Below, piece after piece: positions 34,584 to 43,178 of a stretch of DNA of 64,000 nucleotides. The number at the start of each line of letters is the position of its first letter. Position 1 is the first letter of the stretch. The notes below the pieces were generated by a model. The model saw nothing but the letters and a program-made list of their open reading frames with translations. It did not search any database and was not told where the DNA came from. This stretch comes from an uncultured Pseudomonas sp. (GTDB lineage Bacteria; Pseudomonadota; Gammaproteobacteria; Pseudomonadales; Pseudomonadaceae). The translations under genes and the position numbers were made by a program. Location of the stretch: the NCBI RefSeq assembly GCF_913774235.1, contig NZ_CAJYDW010000014.1, forward strand, positions 1 through 64,000, given 5' to 3'.

Positions 34584-34922
34584 CGAAACACTCTGGCGCC
34601 AAATTTAGTGGCTAAATGACATCATATGCCTGACGCCATTCCTTGCCTTTCGTCGCCGATCTCCGGCACGCAGGGAGACTAGACATCCGTTCATCAGATC
34701 TCACCCATCCAGTCAATGAGACCTCGTATCTGGCGCTACAGGCACGACGGACAGCGGGAAAAATCCGCCACCGGTCTGCTCGGCCTGCAAGGACTTCTCC
34801 GCCGCTCGCTAGGGTAGGGACAGGAATTCTCGGCTAGGCTTGGCAGTAACGGTACGGTCGTTCATATTCCTCACGATTTACGTCAGTCCTCCCTATCGGT
34901 ATAGAACAAACCAGGCTTCATC
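34584..34922. other. Divergent intergenic region between diguanylate cyclase and HDOD genes
   Basis: 339 bp with two promoters presumably inside. At 34603-34617 ATTTAG-TGG-CTAAAT forms a perfect 6-bp inverted repeat 20 bp upstream of the cyclase start. It could overlap that promoter as an operator. No gene or longer repeat is evident. Confidence 0.45.
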
Positions 34923-35738
34923 ATGGAAATCGATGCGCTGTTCGATCACCTGCACATACTGCCCAGCATCCCCAAGGTGGCCCAGGAGCTCATCCAGCAG
35001 TTCGACGATCCCACTAGCAGCATCGAGGAGATCGCGCACAACTTGTCCCTCGATCCGGTGCTCTCGGCCAAGGTACTGCGCCTGGCCAACTCGGCCCGCT
35101 TCCGTGGCGTGCGTCCGGCGACCAGCATCGAAGGCGCGGCCATCCGCCTAGGCTTCGACGCCCTGCGCACCCTGGTGCTGGCTTCGGCGGTGACGGCCGC
35201 CTTCCGCTACAACTCCAGTTTCGATCCTCGCGACTTCTGGCAGCACAGCTTCGATGTCGCCAGCGTCTGCCGGGTCATCGCGGGCCAGACCGGGGCCGAC
35301 CGGGAAACCGCCTTCACCTGCGGCATGCTGCACAACATCGGTGAATTGCTGATCCGGACCGCGGCGCCCGACATCGGCACGCGTATCGATGCCGAGCAGC
35401 GTGCTCCGGCAAGCGTGACGCCCGACCAGGCTGTCGGCTTCGGCTACCCCGAGGTAGGCGCCGAGCTGGCGCGGCGCTGGCAGCTACCGCTGCTGATCCA
35501 GGAGGCCATCGCCTATCAGCAGCATCCGCAGGACGCCCCCAACGAGACCGGCATGGCCCGGCTGGTGGCCCAGGCGCGGCTGGTGTCCTTCGTGCTGCGC
35601 CGCCATGGCGGCATCAACGAGCAGGCCAAGGTCGCGCTGGTCAATCCCTTGCTCGACGACCTGGATCTCGCCCGGCTGCTGGAGGAATTGCCCGAGATCA
35701 TCGAGGCGGACAAGGCCTTCGGCACCCTCATCAACTGA
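34923..35738 (+). CDS. HDOD-domain signalling protein
   Basis: A 271-residue HDOD protein. The domain spans about residues 5-205: LPSIPKVAQELIQQFDDP at the start, DPVLSAKVLRLANSARF, and GMLHNIGELLI, where HN replaces the metal-binding HD pair typical of phosphohydrolases, as expected for non-catalytic HDOD domains. HDOD proteins act as signalling adaptors, often with chemotaxis or cyclic di-GMP links. It starts at 34923 and is divergent from a diguanylate cyclase, which supports a signalling role. It is mostly soluble; no other domain is attached. Confidence 0.88.
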   Translation: MEIDALFDHLHILPSIPKVAQELIQQFDDPTSSIEEIAHNLSLDPVLSAKVLRLANSARFRGVRPATSIEGAAIRLGFDALRTLVLASAVTAAFRYNSSFDPRDFWQHSFDVASVCRVIAGQTGADRETAFTCGMLHNIGELLIRTAAPDIGTRIDAEQRAPASVTPDQAVGFGYPEVGAELARRWQLPLLIQEAIAYQQHPQDAPNETGMARLVAQARLVSFVLRRHGGINEQAKVALVNPLLDDLDLARLLEELPEIIEADKAFGTLIN

Positions 35739-35863
35739 CCGGTCGTCCGCGGCGACGGCCGCTGCCATCGCATGCATCACAAATCTGCCAGTCGGTCGTA
35801 GCGGATTCCGAACGGGTGTCGCAAGAATCGGTCGAAGCCATATAGCTAACAGGAGTGATTGCG

Positions 35864-36136
35864 ATGGCCGAGCCGCTGAAGTTCACGGATGCGAACACCA
35901 TCATCAAGGGCGCCTTCCAGCCCATGTTGTGTGCCATGACCGCCCAAGACCCCGCCACCTTCAATGTCGAGGTCTATGCACCCAACGGCACGGCCCTCCT
36001 GCAACGACGCATCGCCCGGGTCGACCTGCTGGACAACTCCCTGCTGGAAGCCTTCATCTGCGACAGCCGCGCGCGCATCGAACGGGCCACCCACGAGCGG
36101 CTCGACTGGCAGGTGCGTTATACCCGCGCCTGCTGA
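35864..36136 (+). CDS. Small DUF1652-like protein, 90 residues
   Basis: A 90-residue protein. The layout TIIKGAFQPMLCAM, then a short beta-like segment with a PNGT turn, then DNSLLEAFICDSRARIE recalls the Pseudomonas DUF1652 family. I base this on overall pattern, not on a search. The start at 35864 has AGGAG 8 bases upstream. It is 125 bp after the HDOD gene and ends in a strong terminator. Function unknown. Confidence 0.68.
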   Translation: MAEPLKFTDANTIIKGAFQPMLCAMTAQDPATFNVEVYAPNGTALLQRRIARVDLLDNSLLEAFICDSRARIERATHERLDWQVRYTRAC

Positions 36137-36155
36137 CCCGGCTTCCTGATCGAGG

Positions 36156-36180
36156 AAGGCGCCCCGCGAGGCGCCTTTTT
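36156..36180 (+). terminator. Rho-independent terminator
   Basis: AAGGCGCC-CCGCGA-GGCGCCTT followed by a T-run, 20 bp after the stop of the 90-residue gene. The stem is perfect. It also separates this gene from the convergent small secreted protein. Confidence 0.88.
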
Positions 36181-36188
36181 CGTGCCCG

Positions 36189-36443
36189 TCAGTCGTTGAG
36201 CACTCGCTTCTGCTTCTCGCCCTGGGCCTTGATGGCCGGCGTTTTATCGACTTTTTTCTGGGTGGAAGGATTGGCCGTGGAGGTGTCGTCGGCGCTGTCG
36301 CGGTTGCTGGTATTGGAGCTGCCCGGCGCGCCTATGCCGTTACCGGTGACCCCGGCGTCGTTGTTGTTGCTGGCGGCCAGGCTCGGGCCGGCCATGAGCG
36401 CCAGCGCGGCGCTGCAGGCAAGGATCAGGGAAGTCTTGCGCAT
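36189..36443 (-). CDS. Small secreted hypothetical protein, 84 residues
   Basis: An 84-residue product. A clear Sec signal peptide (MRKTSLILACSAALALMAGPSLAAS) is followed by a mature part of about 60 residues that is rich in Asn, Ser, Thr, Asp and Gly and then Lys. It looks disordered, with no cysteine after the signal. The ATG at 36443 has an AGGAGG 9 bases upstream and is preferred to an in-frame codon at 36488. No family recognised; the composition fits a small periplasmic or extracellular protein. Confidence 0.8.
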   Translation of the reverse strand: MRKTSLILACSAALALMAGPSLAASNNNDAGVTGNGIGAPGSSNTSNRDSADDTSTANPSTQKKVDKTPAIKAQGEKQKRVLND

Positions 36444-36595
36444 CTTGGTGTCCTCCTGCCGCGAAAAGGAGGGTGTCGCGGGCTGCACCCTGGCTGATTA
36501 GGCCAAAGGCCGGGCCAAGCGTTCCCGCCTTCCTATAGACTAACGGCCATCCCGCCGCACCTTGCCAGGTGCGGCCGTCGTGTTCAGGAGTTGCC

Positions 36596-37363
36596 GTGAA
36601 GCACCGTTATCTCATCGTCGACCGCACCGCGCTCGACACCCCCGCCCTGTTCGAGTACCTGGCCGAGGCGCCACAGCATCGCGTCATCGTCTCCGGCGGG
36701 ACGGCCGAACAGCTGTTCGCGGCGGACCTCTGGCCGCGGCTGCGCGAACGTCTGGCGCCCCATGCCGAACGCTTCTTCTTCGCCGACTCCAGTGGTCCCT
36801 TGCTGCAGGCCGAACTGGAGGGCCGCAAGCCCGGCCTGCTGGATCGCGACCTGACCCTGGCGTTCAAGGACGCAGTGACCGCCGACGCCGAGGACGACCG
36901 GGTGCTCAACCGCATCCGCAACGAATTGCTCGATACCGACCACGACTACCAGGCCAACCGCCGCATCTTCCTCAACAGCCTGCTCGGCCAGATGCGCCGC
37001 GCCCTGCCGGCCGGTGCGGTGACCGCCGGCAACTGGCAGGATGCCATCCGCCAGGCTATCGCCGCTGCCCAGCAGGGTCTCGCCAAGGGCTTCGCCCCGG
37101 GCCTGGCCGATGCGCCCTTCAAGGTCTTCCTCAAGGCCTATCCGCTGGCCGCGCGCTACGTCGCCCAGCTCGCCGTGCTGCTGATCACCGCCGGTCGCCA
37201 GGACAACGACGTGCTCATCGACCGCTTCGTGGCCCAGGACCCGGCCCTGGTGGCTACGCTGTTCGATGGCCTGCTCAGCGAGGACGACGAGCAGCGCCAG
37301 GCCTATACCGCACTCAAGCGCACCCTGGATGCCCTAGGGACGGGCGGCCAGGCGCTGCACTGA
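36596..37363 (+). CDS. Hypothetical protein, 255 residues
   Basis: I do not recognise this family. The 255-residue soluble protein starts at a GTG (36596) preceded by AGGAG; a longer frame from 36569 lacks a site. It contains an N-terminal alpha/beta-like stretch (KHRYLIVDRTALDTPALFEYL, HRVIVSGGTAEQLFA) and then mostly helices, including IRNELLDTDHDYQANRRIFL. No membrane segment or cysteine pairs. It is convergent with the Sir2 gene, 7 bp apart. Nothing in the context gives a function. Confidence 0.78.
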   Translation: MKHRYLIVDRTALDTPALFEYLAEAPQHRVIVSGGTAEQLFAADLWPRLRERLAPHAERFFFADSSGPLLQAELEGRKPGLLDRDLTLAFKDAVTADAEDDRVLNRIRNELLDTDHDYQANRRIFLNSLLGQMRRALPAGAVTAGNWQDAIRQAIAAAQQGLAKGFAPGLADAPFKVFLKAYPLAARYVAQLAVLLITAGRQDNDVLIDRFVAQDPALVATLFDGLLSEDDEQRQAYTALKRTLDALGTGGQALH

Positions 37364-37370
37364 GCCGCCC

Positions 37371-38144
37371 CTAGAGCCGCCCAAGGAGCGCCGGCAGGAT
37401 CACCCCGGCCGCTCCCAGCAGTTGCCAGTCACCGTTGAAATCCGCCGCTGGCTGCGGATCGATGCGCACCACAGTGGCGCCCTGCTGGCGCGCCACCACC
37501 GGCAGGCTGGCCGCTGGCTGTACCAGGCCGGAGGTGCCGATCACCAGGCAGAGATCGCAGCGCTCGGCCAGCGCCCAGGCGGTGGCCAGGGCTTCCGCCG
37601 GCAGGGACTCGCCGAACCAGACCACCCCCGGGCGAGCCAGACCGTCGCAGGCAGCGCAGCGCGGTGGCGCCACCAGCGAATCTCCGGTCTCCGGCAACGG
37701 CGGCGACGCCAGGGGTCGCGCGCAGTCGAAGCAGCGCGATGCGTGCAGGCTGCCGTGCAGATGGATGACGTCGCGACTACCGGCGCGTTCGTGCAGGTCA
37801 TCGACGTTCTGTGTGACCAGCCGCAACCGTCCATGCCGCTCGGCCCAGGTCGCCAGGGCGCGATGGGCCGGATTGGGCTGGGCCACGAGCACCTGCGCAC
37901 GGCGCCATTCGTACCAGCTCCAGACGCGGGTCGGGTCTTCCCGGAAGGCCTCCGCTGTCGCCAATTGCGCCGGATCGAAGCGCGCCCAGAGACCGGTCAG
38001 CGCCTCGCGGAAGGTGGCGATGCCACTCTCCGCCGATACGCCCGCCCCGGTCAGCACGAGTATTTCGTCGGCTGCCCGCAGATCTTCGAGCAAAGACCCC
38101 GGCAAGGTCGGCAGTCCGCTTCGGCAATCCAGGGATTCGGGCAT
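37371..38144 (-). CDS. cobB: Sir2-family NAD+-dependent protein deacylase (CobB-like)
   Basis: A 257-residue sirtuin. NAD-binding GAGVSAESG (33-41) and GIATFR, the TQNVDDLHERAG motif (111-122) and the catalytic His130 in HLHGSL are all there. The Zn site is Cys138, Cys141, Cys163 and Cys166. The acyl-pocket pair Tyr78/Arg81 (YEWR) is the class III signature, associated with removal of succinyl and malonyl as well as acetyl groups. The ATG at 38144 has an AGGAG site; the upstream in-frame extension is not family-like. It would deacylate lysines in metabolic enzymes, using NAD+. Confidence 0.92.
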   Translation of the reverse strand: MPESLDCRSGLPTLPGSLLEDLRAADEILVLTGAGVSAESGIATFREALTGLWARFDPAQLATAEAFREDPTRVWSWYEWRRAQVLVAQPNPAHRALATWAERHGRLRLVTQNVDDLHERAGSRDVIHLHGSLHASRCFDCARPLASPPLPETGDSLVAPPRCAACDGLARPGVVWFGESLPAEALATAWALAERCDLCLVIGTSGLVQPAASLPVVARQQGATVVRIDPQPAADFNGDWQLLGAAGVILPALLGRL

Positions 38145-38341
38145 GGTGGTGGCTACTCCTTGAAATCTGGCGCAAAACAACCGGGCCTCGCGGACCGCGG
38201 AAAAGTCCGAAAGTGTGACGATACTCGACGGATGGTGAGTCCACTCATCGTTTTCCGCCCAACCGAGGTTCACCCACGCAGCCACAGGCCGATAATCCGG
38301 GAGTCCGCGCCCGATGTCGCTCCGACCCTAACGGTATGTGA

Positions 38342-40255
38342 ATGAAGAAGTCCCTCTTTGCCAAGTATCCGCGCCGGCTCGTCGCTGGCGCGCTGTCCCT
38401 CGTCGCCGTCGCCAGCCTGGCCGGCTGGTTGTGGCTCAAGCCCACCGATCCGGCCCCGACCGCCACCGCCATGCTCGCCAGCGTGCAGCAGGCCCCCGAA
38501 CACTGGACCCAGCAGCCACGCGATCTCTCCGTGCTGCTGGCCGATCTGCGCGCCAAGGCCATCAGCGGCGCCGTGATCGGCGACCACACCCTCTACCTCG
38601 ACACCAACCGCGGCGAGCACTATGCCGTGGCCGACAACGGCGGGCGCATCGCCAATCTGCTACTGGCCGACTACGCCGCCCAGGGCGAGCCGCCGTTCCC
38701 GGTGGCTAGCTGGAACGAGGCCGGCCAGCGCCACGCCTGGCTGGATGCGCTGCTGATCAACCTGCCGGGCTACCTGCTCCTGCTGCTGCTCGCCGTGCCC
38801 CTGGCGCTGCGTTTCGCCAGCCCCTTCAAGCTGCACCGCAAGGGCACCGGCATTTCCTTCACGGACGTGGTCGGCGCCGCCGAGGCCAAGCGGGCGCTGG
38901 AAGACGTCACCACCTGCCTGCGCAACCCCAAGGCCTTCGCCGCCCTGGGTGCCCGTCCGCCCAAGGGCGTGCTGCTGACCGGCGAGCCCGGCACCGGCAA
39001 GACCCAGCTGGCCAAGGCCCTGGCCACCGAGTGCAACGCCCACTTCATCCAGGTGACCGGTAGCGACTTCTCCTCGATGTTCTTCGGCGTCGGCATCCAG
39101 AAGGTCAAGGCGCTGTTCCGCACCGCGCGCAAGAAGGCGCCCTGCATCATCTTCATCGACGAGATCGACGGCATCGGCCGCCGCGCCGAGCAGTCGCGTT
39201 CCAGCGACGCCGAGGCCAACCGCATCATCAACCAGTTCCTCACCGAGCTGGACGGCTTCGACGGCACCAGCGGCGTGCTGGTGCTGGGCGCTACCAACTT
39301 CGCCGACTCCCTGGACCCGGCTCTGCGCCGCGAAGGCCGCTTCGACCGCACCATCGCCGTGCCGCTGCCGAGTCTGGAAGACCGCCGCGCGCTGTTCGAA
39401 CTCTATGCCGGCAAGCTGCCCTGCCAGGGCGAGCTGGATCTCGCCGCCCTGGCGCGCAATACCGTGGGCCTGACCCCGGCGGCCATCGCCTACATCAGCA
39501 ACCACGCCGCCCTGCTCGCCGCTCGCGAGAACGCCAGTGCCGTGACCATGACCCACTTCGTCGAGGCCATCGAGACCTGCCGCATCGGCGAGCAACCGGT
39601 CGGCGTCACCCCACTGGGCGCCGCCGAGCGTACCCGCATCGCCGTGCACGAAGCCGGTCATGCTCTGGTCGCCGCGGTGCTCAACGTCGGTCGGGTGGAA
39701 AAGGTCACCCTGTTGCCCCGCGGCCAGGCCCTGGGCGTCACCCTGATCACCCCCACCGAAGACAAGCGCCTGCACCTGAAGTCGGAACTGGAAGGCCGCA
39801 TCCAGATGCTGCTGGCCGGTCGCTGCGCCGAGCAGCTGTACTTCAACGAGGTCTCCTCGGGCGCCGCCCAGGACCTGCAGGAAGCCTCCAAGCTGGCGCT
39901 GTCCATGGTCGCCTCCCTGGGTATGGGTCCGAGCGGTTCGCTGCTCAGTCTGCAGGCCCTGCGCGATGCCGGCATCGAGTTCGACGCTGCACCCAGCATC
40001 GCCTCTGCCGACCAGTTGCTGCACAGCCTGGATCATCGTTGCCTGGCGCTGATCACCGAGCTCAAGCCGGCCCTGGACGACATCACCGACCAGTTGCTGC
40101 GCGACGAGACCATCCCCGGTAGCGCCGTGGCCGAAGCCATCGCCCGCGCCAGCGGCCTGGAAGCCTGCGGCGCCCTCAATCGCGCCCTGGCCTTCGTGCC
40201 GGAGCGTGCGAGCGAGGGCGAACCTCGCATCGCGGCTGCCTTCAAGAGCGAATGA
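38342..40255 (+). CDS. FtsH-type AAA+ zinc metalloprotease (divergent paralogue)
   Basis: A 637-residue membrane AAA protease. N-terminal helix about 13-32, a periplasmic segment, a second helix about 140-157, then the AAA module: Walker A GEPGTGKT (214-221), Walker B IIFIDE (269-274), second region of homology near ALRREGRFDR. The protease domain has HEAGH (436-440) and a third zinc ligand candidate Asp511. The pore loop reads FFGVGI where FtsH has FVGVGA. The context (no folP/glmM or rlmE neighbours) and divergence suggest that this is not the housekeeping FtsH but a second copy, perhaps with a stress or specialised role. Followed by a strong terminator. Confidence 0.88.
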   Translation: MKKSLFAKYPRRLVAGALSLVAVASLAGWLWLKPTDPAPTATAMLASVQQAPEHWTQQPRDLSVLLADLRAKAISGAVIGDHTLYLDTNRGEHYAVADNGGRIANLLLADYAAQGEPPFPVASWNEAGQRHAWLDALLINLPGYLLLLLLAVPLALRFASPFKLHRKGTGISFTDVVGAAEAKRALEDVTTCLRNPKAFAALGARPPKGVLLTGEPGTGKTQLAKALATECNAHFIQVTGSDFSSMFFGVGIQKVKALFRTARKKAPCIIFIDEIDGIGRRAEQSRSSDAEANRIINQFLTELDGFDGTSGVLVLGATNFADSLDPALRREGRFDRTIAVPLPSLEDRRALFELYAGKLPCQGELDLAALARNTVGLTPAAIAYISNHAALLAARENASAVTMTHFVEAIETCRIGEQPVGVTPLGAAERTRIAVHEAGHALVAAVLNVGRVEKVTLLPRGQALGVTLITPTEDKRLHLKSELEGRIQMLLAGRCAEQLYFNEVSSGAAQDLQEASKLALSMVASLGMGPSGSLLSLQALRDAGIEFDAAPSIASADQLLHSLDHRCLALITELKPALDDITDQLLRDETIPGSAVAEAIARASGLEACGALNRALAFVPERASEGEPRIAAAFKSE

Positions 40256-40279
40256 TGCCGGCGACGCTGCGCTGAGACG

Positions 40280-40309
40280 AAAAAAAGCCCCGGTCTGCCG
40301 GGGCTTTTT
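40280..40309. terminator. Bidirectional Rho-independent terminator
   Basis: AAAAAAGCCCCGG-TCTG-CCGGGGCTTTTT lies between the convergent ends of the FtsH-type gene (40255) and the QEGLA gene (40333). The 7-bp GC stem has A- and T-runs on both sides, so it should work in both directions. Confidence 0.9.
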
Positions 40310-40332
40310 CATGTCAGCGCCTGGGCAGACGC

Positions 40333-41631
40333 TCAGAGGATATTGGCGTAGTCCGCCTCGATCCGATCCAGGCTCAGGTGGTTGAGGAAGTTGGAGAAGC
40401 ACATCCAGGCGGCCAGGGCGTTGAGGTCCTGGAATTGCGCTGGCAGGTACTTGGGCGGCACCACCACGCCTTCGTCCACCAGCTGGCGCAGGATGCGCAT
40501 GTCCTCCAGGGTGGTCTTGCCGCAGAACAGCAGCGGGATCTGCTCCAGCTTGCCCTTGCGCACCGCCAGCTGGATGTAGTTGTAGATCAGGATGAAGCCC
40601 TTGAGATAGGACAGGTCCTTGGTGAAGGGCAGCCCGGTGGGCGTCGAGCCGCGGAACACCCGGCTGGCGTTCTGGTAGCCCGACTCCAGGTCGTAGCCCT
40701 GCTCCTGGAAGAAGCGGAAGACCTCGAGGAAATCGGCGCCGTCCTCGGCCAGGTGGATGGCGCGGGTGCGGTTGGTCAGCTTGCGCAGCCGGGTCGGATA
40801 GGAAGCGAAGGCGATTACCTCCATGAGGATCGCCAGGCCCTCCTGGGTCACGGTGGACGACGGCGGCCCCTTGGCCAGGAAGGTGCAGATCGGCTGGTTC
40901 TGACCATTGAGGGTGGTGCCGACGTGCACCAGCCCCTCGTGGACCTCCAGGGCGCGCACGTCACGCTCGTTGAACAGGGCGTCGGCGCGCACCTTGATGT
41001 AGTCGGCGCCAGCCGCGGCGTCGGCGACGATGCCATCGGACTCGAACACCCGGATGGTGCCCTCGTTCTCGCCGAACACCTGGTTCAGCCGCGCCTGCAG
41101 GATGGGTACCGCGTCCTTGGCGGTCAGGGTCTTGGGCTCGTCTTCCAGGGCACCGCGATGGGCGATGTTGTCCAGGTAGCTGGACATCATCATGCCCAGG
41201 TCGGCCAGGGTCGGATCGCCGGCATGGAAGGCATCCGAGGCCGCGCCGTAGAGTTCCTGGGAGATCAGGCCAAAGTCCGGAGTACCACGCGCCTGCAGCA
41301 TGCGGATCACCATGCGGTACTCGCGGCACATGCGCCTCATGATCTGGCCGACCGGATTGAACTGGCCGAGCTGGCGGGTGATCTCCCGCTCGATACTCTG
41401 GAATTCACCCTTGAGCGCATCGCCATCGAAGCTCAGCGGCCGGCTCTCGTAGAAGGCCCGATCCACCGCCGGCAGTCGCTTACCCTTGCCATCCAGGAAG
41501 CCCTGGCGCACCCCGTCGTCCCACTTCACCGCATCGAGGATACGGATCGGCGCCTGGGCCGCGACGATGCGATCGGACAGCTGGCGGATGGTCTGGTGAT
41601 AGGGATCGAGAAAGGGCTGGCGAGCATTCAT
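40333..41631 (-). CDS. QEGLA-motif protein (DUF1704 family)
   Basis: A 432-residue protein of the DUF1704 group, sometimes named flavohemoglobin expression-modulating QEGLA motif protein. The namesake motif TQEGLA is present in SSTVTQEGLAILMEV, and HEGLVHVGT before it looks like a metalloprotease-type HExxH relative (here HEGLVH). KIAA0895-like proteins in eukaryotes share this region. No signal peptide or membrane segment. The biological role is uncertain. It is monocistronic: about 80 bp separate it from the upstream VOC gene and a terminator lies downstream. Confidence 0.86.
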   Translation of the reverse strand: MNARQPFLDPYHQTIRQLSDRIVAAQAPIRILDAVKWDDGVRQGFLDGKGKRLPAVDRAFYESRPLSFDGDALKGEFQSIEREITRQLGQFNPVGQIMRRMCREYRMVIRMLQARGTPDFGLISQELYGAASDAFHAGDPTLADLGMMMSSYLDNIAHRGALEDEPKTLTAKDAVPILQARLNQVFGENEGTIRVFESDGIVADAAAGADYIKVRADALFNERDVRALEVHEGLVHVGTTLNGQNQPICTFLAKGPPSSTVTQEGLAILMEVIAFASYPTRLRKLTNRTRAIHLAEDGADFLEVFRFFQEQGYDLESGYQNASRVFRGSTPTGLPFTKDLSYLKGFILIYNYIQLAVRKGKLEQIPLLFCGKTTLEDMRILRQLVDEGVVVPPKYLPAQFQDLNALAAWMCFSNFLNHLSLDRIEADYANIL

Positions 41632-41712
41632 GGTGGGAACCGGTCGACGAGCGAGGCTTCAAGAATGGCCGCTACGTCGACGTTTGCCTAGTTTCCGTGA
41701 TGAAAGACCGCC

Positions 41713-42138
41713 CTACTTGGCGAACAGCTGGCTCATATCCTTGAAGGCCTTGAACTCCAGGGCGTTGCCGCAGGGGTCGAAGAGGAACATGGTGGCCTGT
41801 TCGCCGACCTGGCCCTGGAAGCGGATGTAGGGCTCGATGACGAACTTCGTCTCGCGGGCGCGCAGCCGGTCGGCCAGGGCTTCCCATTCGTCCCAGCCGA
41901 GCACGATGCCGAAGTGCGGCACCGGCACGTTGTGACCGTCCACGGCATTGGTGTGGGCCTCTTCCTGGGACGCGGTCTTGGGATGCTCGTGGATCACCAG
42001 CTGGTGGCCATAGAAGTCGAAGTCGACCCAGTGGTCGCTGGAGCGGCCCTCGGCGAGGCCGAAGACGTCGCCGTAGAAATGTCGGGCCGCGGCCAGGTCG
42101 TAGACGGGGATGGCGAGGTGAAAGGGCGACAGGGCCAT
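41713..42138 (-). CDS. VOC-superfamily (glyoxalase/dioxygenase-like) protein
   Basis: A 141-residue VOC-fold protein. It begins [22 protein letters not shown], has [16 protein letters not shown] at the start of the second module, and [13 protein letters not shown] at the end. The His and Glu positions in these segments could bind a metal. The ATG at 42138 begins at the fold; an upstream in-frame extension is not family-like. Relatives range from glyoxalases to resistance proteins, so no substrate is given. It is divergent from a LysR gene at 42288, which may regulate it. Confidence 0.87.
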   Translation of the reverse strand: MALSPFHLAIPVYDLAAARHFYGDVFGLAEGRSSDHWVDFDFYGHQLVIHEHPKTASQEEAHTNAVDGHNVPVPHFGIVLGWDEWEALADRLRARETKFVIEPYIRFQGQVGEQATMFLFDPCGNALEFKAFKDMSQLFAK

Positions 42139-42287
42139 GGGTGAAATCCTGTTGAGGGGGGTGGTGCCATTCTCACCCCAGGTTTTATTGCGCAGAAAGC
42201 GTATTTTCTTCGCCCCGAGCAACGAAAATTTTGTCGCTCGATGCCCTGGCCGGCTACAGTGCTTTCCCTTCACTCCAGGCAGTCGCC

Positions 42288-43178
42288 ATGCTCCGCGAAC
42301 TCAAGACCTTTCTCGCCGTCGCCCGCCATGGCAGCTTCGCCGCGGCCGGTCTGCACGTGGGCCTCACGCCCTCGGCGGTGAGCGCCCAGATCCGCAACCT
42401 GGAACTGAACCTGGGTGTGACGTTGTTCGACCGCAACGGCCGCAGCGCCCTGCTCAATGCTGCCGGCCGCCGCGCCCTACCCCTGGCCGAGGAAATCCTC
42501 GCCACCTACGCCCGCATGGCCGGGGTCGGCGCTGGCGAGGAGATCCAGGGCGAGTTGCGCATCGGCGCCATCGCCAGCGTCCAGACCGGCCTGCTGCCCG
42601 GTACCCTGGTGCGGCTGCGCCAGCGGGCGCCGCGCCTGGAACCGCGCCTGGTGCCCGGGGTGTCGCTGGCCCTGCTCAGCCAGGTGGATGCTGGCGAGCT
42701 GGACCTGGCCATCCTCATCCGCCCGCCCTTCGAACTGCCCAAGGAGCTGCACGCCACCCCCCTGTTGCAGGAACCCTTCGTGCTCATCGCTCCGCCCGAC
42801 TTACCCGGCGACGATCCACGCCTGCTGCTGGAAACCCAGCCTTTCATCCGCTACGACCGCCACTCCTTCGGCGGCCGCCGGGTCAGTGCCTTCCTGCGCG
42901 AGCAGCGCCTGGCGGTACGCCAGGTACTGGAACTCGACGAACTCGATGCCATCGTCAAGATGGTCGAGCACGGTCTGGGCGTGGCCCTGGTGCCCTGCGC
43001 AGGCCTCTGGCTGGAGCATCCACGGGTGCGCCGGCTGTCTCTTGGCACCCTCACCTTCCATCGTGAATTGCAGGTCATCAGCCGCCACGCCGGGCGCGAC
43101 CTGCCGGCCGTGGCGCTGTTCCGCCGCTGCCTGACCGAGGCCGTGTCAGAACACCTGCACCAGCAGCCAGTAGAGTGA
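42288..43178 (+). CDS. LysR-type transcriptional regulator
   Basis: A 296-residue LysR-type protein. The N-terminal helix-turn-helix ([21 protein letters not shown], then [18 protein letters not shown]) and the effector domain are normal in length. The ATG at 42288 begins directly at the DNA-binding domain. It is divergent from the VOC gene, 149 bp away, suggesting control of that gene. Its last 33 bases overlap the 3' end of the convergent pit gene, which is tight but compatible with both reading frames. Effector unknown. Confidence 0.9.
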   Translation: MLRELKTFLAVARHGSFAAAGLHVGLTPSAVSAQIRNLELNLGVTLFDRNGRSALLNAAGRRALPLAEEILATYARMAGVGAGEEIQGELRIGAIASVQTGLLPGTLVRLRQRAPRLEPRLVPGVSLALLSQVDAGELDLAILIRPPFELPKELHATPLLQEPFVLIAPPDLPGDDPRLLLETQPFIRYDRHSFGGRRVSAFLREQRLAVRQVLELDELDAIVKMVEHGLGVALVPCAGLWLEHPRVRRLSLGTLTFHRELQVISRHAGRDLPAVALFRRCLTEAVSEHLHQQPVE

